Source: Chryseobacterium carnipullorum
Lineage (GTDB): Bacteria; Bacteroidota; Bacteroidia; Flavobacteriales; Weeksellaceae
Length of the DNA stretch: 64,000 nt
Direction of reading: 5' to 3'
Assembly: GCF_900142785.1 (NCBI RefSeq)
Contig: NZ_FRCD01000016.1
Coordinates: forward strand, 85,949 to 149,948
Shown: positions 1 through 9,600 of the stretch, one piece after another
Position numbering within the stretch: position 1 is the first letter of the stretch
Layout: each line of letters starts with the position of its first letter
Notes under the pieces: model-generated
What the model saw: only the letters and a program-made list of their open reading frames with translations
What the model was told of the DNA's origin: nothing
Databases searched by the model: none
Made by a program: the position numbers and the translations under genes

Positions 1-84
1 ATTTTATAGGTTTATTTTTCATTAAATTAATCCATGATATTGGATTTAATATTATATTTGAAAACAATATTAAATCACCTAAAC

Positions 85-240
85 ATGAAAAAATCAATTA
101 AAAAACTAAGCAGAGAAAATTTAAGCCAGATTATGGGCTCCGGAGTAAAAATATGCTGTGAGGCTAATTGTGACACTGGGGAATGTTTATCTTATGTTAC
201 CCTCCCGAACAGATGTCCATCACCGGATATTTGCTGGTAA
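85..240 (+). CDS. Bacteriocin-like leader peptide, Cys-rich core
   Basis: This 51-aa peptide starts at the internal Met at 85, because the leader beginning MKKSIKKLSRENLSQIMGSG matches the short flavobacterial bacteriocin-like peptides with a KKLSRE..L..I.GG leader. An upstream in-frame Met at 34 would add residues unlike that family. The leader ends in GSG instead of the usual GG, so processing by a double-glycine peptidase/ABC transporter is uncertain. The core of about 30 residues has six Cys (KICCEANCDTGEC, then NRCPSPDICW), which suggests disulfides. No transporter or immunity gene lies in the visible flank. Function is inferred from leader resemblance only. Confidence 0.55.
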   Translation: MKKSIKKLSRENLSQIMGSGVKICCEANCDTGECLSYVTLPNRCPSPDICW

Positions 241-269
241 TTTATATTTGACAGATGTATACAAAACAA

Positions 270-295
270 AAAATGCTCCTTTCAGGGAGCATTTT
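270..295. terminator. Bidirectional terminator hairpin
   Basis: The hairpin ATGCTCC-TTTCA-GGGAGCAT is flanked by A-rich sequence on the left and TTTT on the right. It separates the plus-strand peptide gene from the convergent minus-strand gene ending at 330 and could serve both. Confidence 0.7.
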
Positions 296-329
296 CACTT
301 ATATGCATATTAGATGGCTGTAAAATAAT

Positions 330-2360
330 TTAATGTTCTTCAGACTTATTGGTAAGAGTGCTGCTCATCAGGTCATCCGCTTTTTTATCTAATCCTGAAC
401 TCAGGGGAATGAAAAATTTGAATGGATGCTTTACAAAATACCTGAAAATTTCTTTGTAGATCTCACTTACCTGCCCAAAGTTCATTTTTCTTGATCTGAA
501 TGCCAGAAACATGGATAAACTGAAACTTACCAGAAAGTTGAAGAATCCTATGAGGAAAACGGTAACGAAAGATATCCAGAACGTATAAGAGTCTACTGAA
601 AAATCCTTCCCGTAAAGGCCTAAAGCAAAGTTTCCTGCAGCAAACGTAATGTGTCTGATATCAAGGTCCAGTCCGAAGAAAAGACCGACTGGTGCTGTTG
701 CTCCCAAAAATACCCCAAACCAGAAATTGGACACGATTCCCGGCCAGTTTTTAGCATAATATTTAGACAAACTTTTAGCGAATTTTTTACCCAGAAAATT
801 TCTGATCGAAAGGTTTTTTGCAATCCTTTCCGGAATCTGATAAAAAACAGAGTTGTTCCCTATATTTCCTGAAATAATTCCTGAAATAAAAAGATAGAAA
901 CCCGCGATACTGGCATGTAATATAGCTTTCGATTTAAACGGATCGAGATCTTTTAATAATTTATCTGATCTTTCAACGGCCAAATTCTGTGAGAAAAAGA
1001 CATCGAGACCATAGATGATCGCCAGAGCAATTGGAAAGGACAGCAGTACATTTCCTACGAAGGCGATGAACTGGCTTCTGAAAAGCTTGGATACAAGATG
1101 GGCAAATTCAGTGTTATTCCGTTTGTTGTTCCCTTCTTCTGACAGTACTTTGGTCATGGTCGCGGCAGTCATTGCGGGCTGCTTGGTGGCCAGGGTAAAG
1201 CCCATCAGATAGATCATCACAAACCCCATCGCATAGTTCATGGAATATAAAAACGCATGGGAAAAATCACTTCCGGGAATATAACCGTAAAGCATTTTTA
1301 AGACGCAGAGTGCGCCAACAATAATTCCACCACCACTGGCTTTGTAAAACATCGTCATATACTCTTTACGGGTAGAAGTGATGTAGTGGGTTCCTGTTTC
1401 AGCGGTGTGATTGGTAATAAGGTGAGAGATCAGACGTGTACTGTCGTTGATCAGGTCTGCAATATTATTTTTATGGGATTTATAATTCAGAATATTAAAA
1501 ATCAACTGCTTTGATTTGATGGTGACATCCTGTTCATTATCAATCACAAGAAGCTGTACAATCTCGTAAATCCTTTCGGTTTGCTGGCGGATCTTAAGAA
1601 GAGACTGGTTGATTTTGCCCGAAATTCCATATTTAGCAGAATTTTTAAAAGCAATATTGACAAATTCGTGACAGTGTTCTGTATAGATCTTGATCTGTTT
1701 GTAGCGGCTGTCTTTGGAGTTCAGCTGCAGTTCCGGATCTTTTTTAAGGTCCTCTGTAAGTGCTTCCAACTCGTTCTGAAGAGCAAGAAACGGATTGTCG
1801 AGATTTCTGTATTGCGGAGCCATTCTTACGACCTCCACTTCCATCGCCATTCCTGTTACACGCCAGGAAAGAATGCTCATCGAGAAGATCAGCTCTTTTT
1901 TGACATTGGGTTTGATGATGAAATCTGAAGCTCCCAGAAGGCCTAAAAACTCATCCATTTCATTTTCAGGAAGATTATTGAGGAACGCCAGATCTTTTTT
2001 GGGTCTCAGGCTGACGTTATCAATCATGTACCACACCGTTTTTTCGTTTTCTACGGGCGGCAGTACTTTATTCAGGATTCTTTTCTTAAGTTCCGGAAAG
2101 AAGGCGTTTTCTGAAAGAATATTAGCTTCGGTCAGGGAAAGATTGAAAGGTCTTTCTTTAAAAACATTGTGGATGTAATGTTTAAAATTTTCAGCAAAAT
2201 TCGGGTTGTTTCTCAGAAAATTCAGAACATCCGTAAAATCTGACCTTTTAACGCTCTCTAAAAACTCGGCAAAAGGTTCTAACGAATGGGTCTCGTTCTT
2301 AAAAGAGAAATATTTTTTAAGAACTGATTCAAAATTTGTGCTGGAATTAAAAAATTTCAT
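330..2360 (-). CDS. SpecificRecomb-family (Gcr-like) integral membrane protein
   Basis: A 676-aa protein that I assign to the family annotated 'site-specific recombinase' (PF10136/COG4389, the gonococcal Gcr type). The N-terminal half of about 340 residues is soluble and helical. The C-terminal half has several hydrophobic segments and the characteristic stretch around LFISGIISGNIGNNSVFYQI followed by PERIAKN. It shows none of the catalytic motifs of serine or tyrosine recombinases, so the family name probably misleads and a membrane role is more likely. It is a core chromosomal gene, convergent with the small peptide gene. The start at 2360 lies 5 nt after a TATCTTTG box, so the message may be nearly leaderless. 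Confidence 0.7.
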   Translation of the reverse strand: MKFFNSSTNFESVLKKYFSFKNETHSLEPFAEFLESVKRSDFTDVLNFLRNNPNFAENFKHYIHNVFKERPFNLSLTEANILSENAFFPELKKRILNKVLPPVENEKTVWYMIDNVSLRPKKDLAFLNNLPENEMDEFLGLLGASDFIIKPNVKKELIFSMSILSWRVTGMAMEVEVVRMAPQYRNLDNPFLALQNELEALTEDLKKDPELQLNSKDSRYKQIKIYTEHCHEFVNIAFKNSAKYGISGKINQSLLKIRQQTERIYEIVQLLVIDNEQDVTIKSKQLIFNILNYKSHKNNIADLINDSTRLISHLITNHTAETGTHYITSTRKEYMTMFYKASGGGIIVGALCVLKMLYGYIPGSDFSHAFLYSMNYAMGFVMIYLMGFTLATKQPAMTAATMTKVLSEEGNNKRNNTEFAHLVSKLFRSQFIAFVGNVLLSFPIALAIIYGLDVFFSQNLAVERSDKLLKDLDPFKSKAILHASIAGFYLFISGIISGNIGNNSVFYQIPERIAKNLSIRNFLGKKFAKSLSKYYAKNWPGIVSNFWFGVFLGATAPVGLFFGLDLDIRHITFAAGNFALGLYGKDFSVDSYTFWISFVTVFLIGFFNFLVSFSLSMFLAFRSRKMNFGQVSEIYKEIFRYFVKHPFKFFIPLSSGLDKKADDLMSSTLTNKSEEH

Positions 2361-2365
2361 TAGTA

Positions 2366-2373
2366 CAAAGATA
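2366..2373 (-). promoter_or_regulatory. TAnnTTTG -7 box
   Basis: On the minus strand the sequence reads TATCTTTG, matching the Bacteroidetes sigma-A -7 consensus TAnnTTTG, directly upstream of the ATG at 2360. I saw no convincing -33 TTG. Confidence 0.35.
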
Positions 2374-3018
2374 CTATTTCAAACTCACATTCCTCATCTG
2401 TCTCATGATCCAATTGTGTTTCTTTCTTAAATAAGGGGATGGGTTTTTAGGGTCATATTTCTTTGGATTGGGCAATACAGCAGCGATCCAGGCTGCATCT
2501 GAAGCACTTAGATCTTTGGATGATTTTCCAAAATAATACTGAGCCGCGGCTTCTACTCCAAACACGCCCTGCCCCATTTCAATGGAATTCAGGTATCTTT
2601 CCAAAATAATATCCTTATTCCACACCTTCTCAATAATGAAAGTATACATGGCTTCCAGTCCTTTTCTGAACCAGCTTCTGCCCTGCCAGAGAAATACATT
2701 TTTTGCAGTCTGCTGCGAAATGGTACTTCCTCCACGGATTTTTTTTCCTTTCTCATTATTCTTCATCGCCTTTTCAATAGCGGTATAATCAAACCCGTTA
2801 TGGTCAAAGAATTTCTGGTCTTCAGAAGCGATTACCGCCTTTTTGACATTATTTCCCATGTCGTCATAGGAAATATAGTCTCTGTGCAGTTTTCCGAATT
2901 CAAAAATGCCTCCTATCTGCGTGATGGTAATGGGAGGATTAAAAAACCTGCCCCAGATAATGAAGACCACATTCAGAACAAGAACGATGAAAATAAGCTG
3001 TTTAATTTTTTTCCACAT
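2374..3018 (-). CDS. mtgA: Monofunctional peptidoglycan glycosyltransferase
   Basis: A 214-aa GT51 transglycosylase that polymerises lipid II into glycan strands at the outer face of the inner membrane. One N-terminal membrane anchor (about residues 7-25) precedes the GT51 domain. Family motifs are clear: ASEDQKFFDHNGFD with the catalytic Glu, GGSTISQQTAKN, then LERYLNSIEMGQGVFGVEAA with the second Glu. There is no transpeptidase domain, which separates MtgA from class A PBPs, and the length is typical. It lies 13 bp upstream of the membrane protein gene on the same strand, so co-transcription is possible. Confidence 0.93.
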   Translation of the reverse strand: MWKKIKQLIFIVLVLNVVFIIWGRFFNPPITITQIGGIFEFGKLHRDYISYDDMGNNVKKAVIASEDQKFFDHNGFDYTAIEKAMKNNEKGKKIRGGSTISQQTAKNVFLWQGRSWFRKGLEAMYTFIIEKVWNKDIILERYLNSIEMGQGVFGVEAAAQYYFGKSSKDLSASDAAWIAAVLPNPKKYDPKNPSPYLRKKHNWIMRQMRNVSLK

Positions 3019-3062
3019 AATTTTTTGTAAAAAGGAACTGCAAAAATAAACAATTCTTCGAG

Positions 3063-4109
3063 TTATTGAAGCTCTTTCATGTAGGTAAGCTGATATTCCG
3101 GAAGAAGTTCAGGATGGAAGATCTTGATGTAATCTTTCAGGATCAGGTCTGCTCTCACTGCCCCGCTTTCGAAAAAGTCGTTGGCTTTATTTTTTTCTTT
3201 CCCGGCAATGGTGTAGATCTTTCCTTTATTGAATACTTCCAGTTTTCCGTAGAAAGGATTGGTACCCAGCATTTCTTTTTTAGAGATATGACTTCCTGCA
3301 TTCACCCAATACTGTACGCCGGGTGACTTGGCATAGACTTCTTCAAAGCTCATGGTCAGAGACTTTTCTTCTTTATTGTCTTTCATGATGTAAGCAGCAT
3401 TGGCATCACTGATATAATTTGCTACCGATGTTTTTCCACCCGGCAGATACCAGATATCGCCATACATTTCATTGGCAAGCACTACAGGTTTATCTTTTGC
3501 TTTTAAGGCCATCTGCTTCAGGTCGCTGTAATTCTTTTCAATTTCTTTATATTTTGCTTCAGCTTCTTTCTCTTTTCCGAAAAATTCTCCGAAAAGTTTA
3601 ATGTAAGCCGTTTTCTGCAACGGAAGCTGCTCCATGTACTCATCCAGAAAAACAACCTGAATTCCATTATTTTTCAGCAATTGATACGCGTTATCAAAGC
3701 TTGCAATATAGTTGGTGAAAATAGCATCCGGCTTCATGGAAATGATCTTTTCTACATCATACTTCTGCTCGCTTCCTACATTCTGGATTTTCCCCTGCTT
3801 CAAAAGATTCTGAATTTTCTCCGAATAAATGTATTCCGGACTTGAAACACCTATGATCAGATCTTCGGCTCCCAATTCGGAAATATACCCGGCCATGCTC
3901 GCATTTAAAAGGATAATTTTCTTAAACGGAGTCTGATTTCTCTTAAAATTATAGGTAAAATTTCCCGACTTCAGTTCCAAAAGACCGTCATGTTCCTTAA
4001 ATTGGGTACGGTTTGAGATTTGAGTCCAGTCTGAGGACGAAATTTTTTGTTCTCTTTTACAGGAGATTAGCGCTATAACTGTAAATAAAAGTAAAATTCT
4101 CTGTTTCAT
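3063..4109 (-). CDS. Periplasmic binding lipoprotein of a Fe-siderophore/B12 ABC importer
   Basis: A 348-aa lipoprotein: the signal peptide ends in a lipobox (ALISC, Cys at about 17). The fold is the class III periplasmic-binding type (FhuD/BtuF/FecB), with a first lobe (KIILLNASMAGYISELGAED, IGVSSPEY), the segment EKIISMKPDAIFTNY, a long linking helix rich in K and E (about residues 175-200), and a second lobe with a PGGKTSVANYISDA segment. Substrate, whether ferric siderophore, haem or cobalamin, cannot be told. No permease or ATPase is adjacent. It is the last host gene before the tRNA and is divergent from it. Confidence 0.8.
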   Translation of the reverse strand: MKQRILLLFTVIALISCKREQKISSSDWTQISNRTQFKEHDGLLELKSGNFTYNFKRNQTPFKKIILLNASMAGYISELGAEDLIIGVSSPEYIYSEKIQNLLKQGKIQNVGSEQKYDVEKIISMKPDAIFTNYIASFDNAYQLLKNNGIQVVFLDEYMEQLPLQKTAYIKLFGEFFGKEKEAEAKYKEIEKNYSDLKQMALKAKDKPVVLANEMYGDIWYLPGGKTSVANYISDANAAYIMKDNKEEKSLTMSFEEVYAKSPGVQYWVNAGSHISKKEMLGTNPFYGKLEVFNKGKIYTIAGKEKNKANDFFESGAVRADLILKDYIKIFHPELLPEYQLTYMKELQ

Positions 4110-4133
4110 CTTTCAAAGAAAAGAAAAAAGTGC

Positions 4134-4141
4134 TATATTTG
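4134..4141 (+). promoter_or_regulatory. -7 promoter box of tRNA-Arg
   Basis: TATATTTG fits TAnnTTTG and lies 28 nt upstream of the first base of the tRNA, a sensible distance for its promoter. Confidence 0.5.
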
Positions 4142-4168
4142 CAAACCTTAAAACATCAAGGAAACGAC

Positions 4169-4242
4169 GGCCTCGTGGCGCAACTGAATAGCGCATCTGA
4201 TTACGGCTCAGAAGGTTACAGGTTTGAATCCTGTCGAGGTCA
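4169..4242 (+). tRNA. tRNA-Arg(ACG), ICE integration site
   Basis: The sequence folds as a tRNA: acceptor stem GGCCTCG/CGAGGTC with one G-U pair, D stem GCGC/GCGC, anticodon stem TCTGA/TCAGA around loop TTACGGC (anticodon ACG), T arm ACAGG-TTTGAAT-CCTGT and discriminator A. CCA is not encoded. The D-loop has GA where GG is usual. The 3' half overlaps, antisense, the last codons of the serine recombinase, marking this as the attachment locus of the element to its right. Confidence 0.93.
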
Positions 4243-5782
4243 CAAGACCGACATTTGAAGTTTTTTCACTTCTTTGTCGGTTTTTTTTATTTCCTAACTC
4301 TCTGTTAATCAAGGCGATATTACCAGCAAGACTGTTGATTTTTGTGGTTTGAAAATACTCACCGTCGAAAGTTAACTTTTCAGGATATATCAAACCAACA
4401 ATTGCGCGCTTGTCAATTGTACTTGCGTTATTATATCTTTCAGAGATGTTGACAATGGCATTTAATGCTTGAGTCATCTTCTTCTCAATATCATCAGTAT
4501 GACCAGAATTTTTTAATGAATTTAATTTAAAGTTGATATCTTCAATTTCCACTTTATACTTCATTTTAATTCTCTTAAAATCTTCTTCATCCAATTTATC
4601 TTCAAGATACATATCTCTTGCTTTGTCAATTCTTCCTTCAATAGCATTAAGTTTATTTTGCAAAACCTTTCTCTCATCATTTAGACCATTTGAAACTATT
4701 GAAAAGTTCTGTTCTAAAATTGTTTTCAATATTTTCTCAGCACCGATGCTGAATCTAAATTTTGATAATTCTTCGACAAAAAGATCATTAACTATTTCAG
4801 AATTATGCCTGAAACCACATGAGGTTGTACAATGGTAATAATAGTAATGCTTGCTTCTTCCCTTAGCACTACTGGCAGTAAGAGTTTTATTGCATTGTGG
4901 GCATAATAGTAATCCCCTCAAAGGATAACGTTCTTCATTTATTATCCTTCCTGCTGGTAAGAAAGCATCCTTATTACTCTTACGATGAAGAACCCTTTGA
5001 ACTTTCATGAAAAGTTCTTCAGAGATCAGTGCTTCATGTTTTCCTTCAACAATTTTTTCCTCCTCATCGTTATATGCCTTTAGAAATAATTTTCCGCAGT
5101 ACGCTATATTTCTCAAACCATCCATAAATGAATTTTTTGTCAGCTTTCTGCCTTCTCTCCTGTTCATTTCTTTTAAAATAACTGCTGTAGGTAGATGTCC
5201 TTTCGCCACCTGCTTAAAGGCCCATATCATGTTTGTTGCTTCAGGTTCTTTAACCGCTACATACTTACGGCCGTCCTGTGTACATCTGTTAATATAGCCA
5301 TATGGAGCGATACCCATCATTCTACCCTCTTTAATCGCTCTTCTCATCCCATACGTCACATTCAATGCCCTCCTGTCATTTTCCACCTCAGGCGTTGATA
5401 AATATATTGCTAACAAAAGTTTATTTTCGGGTACACGTAAATCTAATGGTTGTTCAATAGCCTGAGGCGTAATACACAATTTATTAAGGTTGGATATCAT
5501 CTGATAAGCCTCACTGGTATTACGGCTAAATCGATCCCATTTTGTGAAAAATAAGAATTTGTTTTGTCTAGAACCTCTTCCTTTTCTAATACTAAAAAGG
5601 TATTTTTTCCATTCAGGCCTCTCAAAAGTTTTGGCAGAATGATCTTCATAAATAATTTTATCAATCGTTATGTTCAGAGAAGAACAATGTTTGCGTAAAC
5701 GCTCTTCCTGATCACGTTGTGAATACCCTTTATCTGCTTGTTCGTCAGTTGACACGCGAATATATAAATCAGCAACTTTCAT
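4208..5782 (-). CDS. Large serine recombinase (ICE integrase/excisionase)
   Basis: A 524-aa resolvase/integrase of the large serine family, expected to integrate and excise the element. The N-terminal catalytic domain has DLYIRVSTDEQADKGYSQRD with nucleophile Ser11, then FTKWDRFSRN. The recombinase domain includes MRRAIKEGRMMGIAPYGY. A zinc ribbon (LLCPQCNKTL followed by HCTTSCGFRH) and a coiled-coil segment (about residues 360-425) follow. The last residues (GLVTSTGFKPVTF) are encoded by the tRNA terminator and the antisense of the tRNA 3' half, with the TGA in the anticodon stem. It is the gene nearest the presumed left attachment site. The extreme C-terminus may therefore differ between the integrated and circular forms. 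Confidence 0.88.
   Translation of the reverse strand: MKVADLYIRVSTDEQADKGYSQRDQEERLRKHCSSLNITIDKIIYEDHSAKTFERPEWKKYLFSIRKGRGSRQNKFLFFTKWDRFSRNTSEAYQMISNLNKLCITPQAIEQPLDLRVPENKLLLAIYLSTPEVENDRRALNVTYGMRRAIKEGRMMGIAPYGYINRCTQDGRKYVAVKEPEATNMIWAFKQVAKGHLPTAVILKEMNRREGRKLTKNSFMDGLRNIAYCGKLFLKAYNDEEEKIVEGKHEALISEELFMKVQRVLHRKSNKDAFLPAGRIINEERYPLRGLLLCPQCNKTLTASSAKGRSKHYYYYHCTTSCGFRHNSEIVNDLFVEELSKFRFSIGAEKILKTILEQNFSIVSNGLNDERKVLQNKLNAIEGRIDKARDMYLEDKLDEEDFKRIKMKYKVEIEDINFKLNSLKNSGHTDDIEKKMTQALNAIVNISERYNNASTIDKRAIVGLIYPEKLTFDGEYFQTTKINSLAGNIALINRELGNKKNRQRSEKTSNVGLVTSTGFKPVTF
4247..4288 (+). terminator. Rho-independent terminator after tRNA-Arg
   Basis: The stem ACCGACA/TGTCGGT, extended inward by GAAG/CTTC, is followed by eight T. 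It terminates the tRNA transcript and lies inside the C-terminal coding sequence of the recombinase on the other strand. Confidence 0.8.
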
Positions 5783-5870
5783 AATTTTTTATTTAAAAGT
5801 GGAATAAGAGAATCTTTACAAGAATAGAATAATGTAAGATTTAAATACTTTGTAATCACTAAAGTACGAA

Positions 5871-6092
5871 TTAATCTTCAGGTGATAAAAACTCCTTGAT
5901 AGTAATTTTAACCAGTGTATGAAAAAATAATAAAATTTCAGCAGCCTCGTCATCTGAAACGATAGTGCCTGAATCCTTTAGCATTTTTATAGCTACATTT
6001 AATGGCAATTCCTGAAATTTCATAACCGACTCCAACTCAAATTTATTTGAGCTTTCAGTAATCGGATATTTTATTATTTCCCTTTTAGCCAT
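5871..6092 (-). CDS. Small ICE protein of unknown function
   Basis: A 73-aa acidic-to-neutral protein (MAKREIIKYPITESSNKFEL at the start) with no signal peptide, membrane segment or motif I recognise. Its C-terminal part (about residues 30-70) looks helical. It lies upstream of the recombinase on the same strand, with 88 bp between them. A role in excision (RDF/Xis) would fit its size and place but is only a guess. Confidence 0.55.
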   Translation of the reverse strand: MAKREIIKYPITESSNKFELESVMKFQELPLNVAIKMLKDSGTIVSDDEAAEILLFFHTLVKITIKEFLSPED

Positions 6093-6601
6093 TGTTAATC
6101 TTTACTACATGAAATCTTTTAAAACTCAATTTCAACTTACTACTATCACTGATGATTTATTAGTTTAAGAAATAGAATTGTCGGTGCTATTATTCAATAA
6201 AAATCTATAATATTTTTGAATAAAACTATATGGATTTGGTGCAGCAGGCTATTCAAGAGTAATCTGGATTATTAAAAATAGATAAACACTGATTTTGGGC
6301 TAAAAAGTATTTGGTTGGATTAAATAGTGAACGAATTGTGTTGTAACTAGGTATTTATTTTAATCTTTTAAGATAGCTGCATCTAAGGCTAGGAGAAAGT
6401 GTTCTACAAGCTGAAAACATCTTAATTCCAAAAAGATTAGAAAACAACGTGTTTTCTAATCTTTTGTAGTGGACAAAATGAACCTCATCATAGAAGTCTT
6501 TGCAAGTAAAATCTGCTCGGCAAGTAATCATTTTTGGTTAGCCCTAACTATATTAGCTAATCACAGGACAACTCAAAAATTACTAAAAACTTAGTTAACT
6601 T
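6093..6601. other. Intergenic region, no gene seen
   Basis: About 500 AT-rich bp between the methylase-helicase and the small gene near the recombinase. Apart from the perfect hairpin at 6431-6465, I see no reading frame, RNA gene or repeat here. Confidence 0.5.
6431..6465. terminator. Perfect 16-bp inverted repeat, 3-nt loop
   Basis: AAAAGATTAGAAAACA, loop ACG, then the exact complement TGTTTTCTAATCTTTT. It lies 137 bp past the stop of the methylase-helicase gene. It could end that long transcript in either direction. It has no G+C-rich base, so a protein-binding role is also possible. Confidence 0.45.
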
Positions 6602-9600
6602 TTATCGCCTTTTACCTAAATATGAATTTTCATAATTTTCGCCTTCTCTCATTATATCTAAATAATTTAATAAATTCTCAGGTTTAGAAGATATAATTGA
6701 AGCTTCATGATCTAATTTGAAAATCATTTTGTTTTCGGCTGCTCGTTCTGATTTGAAGTCAGTCTTTGAGTTGTTGGAATTATTCTGTTTTTCAATTTTA
6801 TATTTTGCTATTAGATTCTCTTTCGTTTCGGGTAGTTCTTCCAACTTTTTATCCATTTCAGAAATCTTCTCTTCAGTAGCTTTAGTTTGCTTCGCAATTT
6901 CGGCAACATTAACCCCTTTTGCAGCGAGATTTTCAATCACTTCTTGAACTTGAGTTTTATGCAGATCGATTGTTTTTTGATAAGATGGCAATTGGGTTGC
7001 CCAATATTCAGAATTTCCATCGCCACTTTTTGAATAGCCTTCAATTCTATTATATGAATGCTCAGCTTTGTTCACCAGTTCCTTCACTTTCAAGAAGTCT
7101 TCATACTTTCTCAAAACAAAAGCACTATCGGCCAAATGTTTATTTTTCTCACTTTCAATCATTTTTTTCATCAATTCGATTTCAATATTGGCTCTGGTTT
7201 CGGGATTTGTAATGATAGACGTTTTAAGCTCTTGTGTACTGATATCCGAAATATCCAAAACATCGGCTCCTTTTTTCATCGCTTCTAAATATCTTGCCTG
7301 TTTGGATTGCAGTTTTTGAAGCATAAAAACATCAATACTGTCATTGGTCAACATAAAATTGATTCTCACATTTTCGTTTTTATTTCCTTGCCTCCACGCT
7401 CGTCCTTCGACCTGTCGCAAAGACGTGAAATTGTAGGGTAAAGTAAGCATATATACATCCGTTGTATTCTCCTGAAGGTTCATTCCTTCCTGAATGGCTT
7501 CACTACCAATAACCACTTTTATTTTTCCTTCATTAAAATCATTTTGAACAGCAATTCTTTGATTTTTACTGGTAGCTCCGGTAATAATTCCGATTTCTTC
7601 GGGTTTGTAACCAATTTCTGTAATGAGATATTCTTTCAGTTTTGGAAATTGAGCAACAGCTAATTCAGAATAAATGATTTGTCCGGATTCGGGAAGATCT
7701 TTTTTGTTCTGATAAATTAAATCCATCGTCTGTTTCAGCTTCGGAGAATTTTCTATAAATTCTTTTACAGAAGGTTCTTCACCATCATAATATGGTGATA
7801 GATATGGCGAAATTGCAATTAAGCGGGCATTGAGAATATGCGTTAGAATTGCTCCCTTTTCAGTCTCACTGAAATTTTCATTGAGCAAGTCATATTGTTC
7901 TCTTGTCAGATCATTCTGCTCAATTTTATACTCTTTGTTAATTTTATTCGGACGGATCAATTCAGGGTTATCCTCCTCTCCTTTTATATCAATGAATTCC
8001 GAAAGTAATTGCTGAAACAGCGAATTGTTTTTAAATCTCCGAACATTGGCTTTAAACTTCACATCACCTTTTGCGTCAATTTCCATATCATTATCCGCTT
8101 CCATAAAGGTCTCGAAGAATGTATTGACGTTGAAATATCCCGATTCTTCTAATCTTTTATTTGCTATCAATGAAAGAATGGAATAATATTCCAAAGGCTT
8201 GTTGGTAAAGGGTGTTGCGGAAAGTAGTGTTACATTTCTGCCATCATTTTTATCTTGAATGTGCTGAGCTGCCATCCATGTATTAATTCCCAATTTGGAA
8301 GTCTGTTGGTTTTGACTTCTGAAATCGGAAGTAAATCTTCGGTCTTCAATTTTTACCTTTCCTACAATATGATTGGCATTGTGAACTTCGTCGTAAGTCA
8401 AATGGTCGAATCCAAAATCTTCCCAGTCATAGATTTTACCACGCTTCATTTTTCCCTCGATCTCCTTTTCTTTCTGAAGTTCAATTTGGAGTTCTCTTTC
8501 CGTATTGGTAACGCCTTTCATTTCGCTTGCAGAGATGTAACTGAATTTTGAAGAAAGTTCTTCGGTAATTTCTGATGAAAATCCAATATTATTGAAACCC
8601 TCATAAGTAACAATGGTAATTTCTCCGTCTTTATTATCAAATTTTGAAAGGTCATAATCTTTCCCCAGATTCCCTAAAACATTGACTTTAGCATTGGGAA
8701 TCGTTTCAAATATCGTTTCCACCCATTGTTTTAAAATACTGTCATTAGGAACCACAATCAAAGGTCTTGTACAATTTCCTCGCTCCATTGCCTCATGCAT
8801 AGCAAGAATTCCTGAAAGTGTTTTTCCAAAACCAACCTCATGTGCTAGTAGCCCTACTCCCTTTGTGGTTTGTCTTCCGATTCCTGCTTTTTGAACTTCG
8901 GTCAAACGCAATTCTTGACCTTTGAAATGCAGATAAATTTTGGAAAATAATGGGAATTTAGAATAATCCGGAACGTGGATGTTATTGTAATTTCTGTTGA
9001 ATTCTTTTACAAAGCGATTTCTAATATCAGCGGAAAGTTCTTCCCGAATAAACTTGTAAAACAAATCATTCGCAGCAGCTTTTCGTCTTTCTCTGACCAA
9101 CGCATTTCTTTCTTTATCGCTTCCTGTAACTGTTTCGTTATCTACAAAACTTCGTACTTCCCAAGCTGAAGAACCTACAAAGGCTTCACTTGACAAAGTG
9201 CCGACAAAATCTTTGAATTTTTCCGCAAGATTGTAATCTACAATGACTGATTCGGTACGTTTTGTAATATGATTATATTGGTCTTTTTTTATTTGTCCTA
9301 ACTCAAATTTGTGTACGAACTCGTGGTTCGGACTGATATAAATTTCATCTAAAGATTTCGCTTTTGGTAGAACATTTTCTAATAATGACTTTTGTTTTTC
9401 GTATTGACCGGCAGTGCCGGCGCCAATTTTATCATTAATTAAAAAATTGGAAGCCGAACTTCGGCAAAAATCCCGCTCCAATTGTTCCAGTTTCGCATAA
9501 ATATTTCCTTCAGTGTAATAAAAATCGTGAACCCAGTTTCCATCAATGAAGTTAGCAAATTGATAATGATTTCCACGATTATTTAATGTGCCGTCATAAG

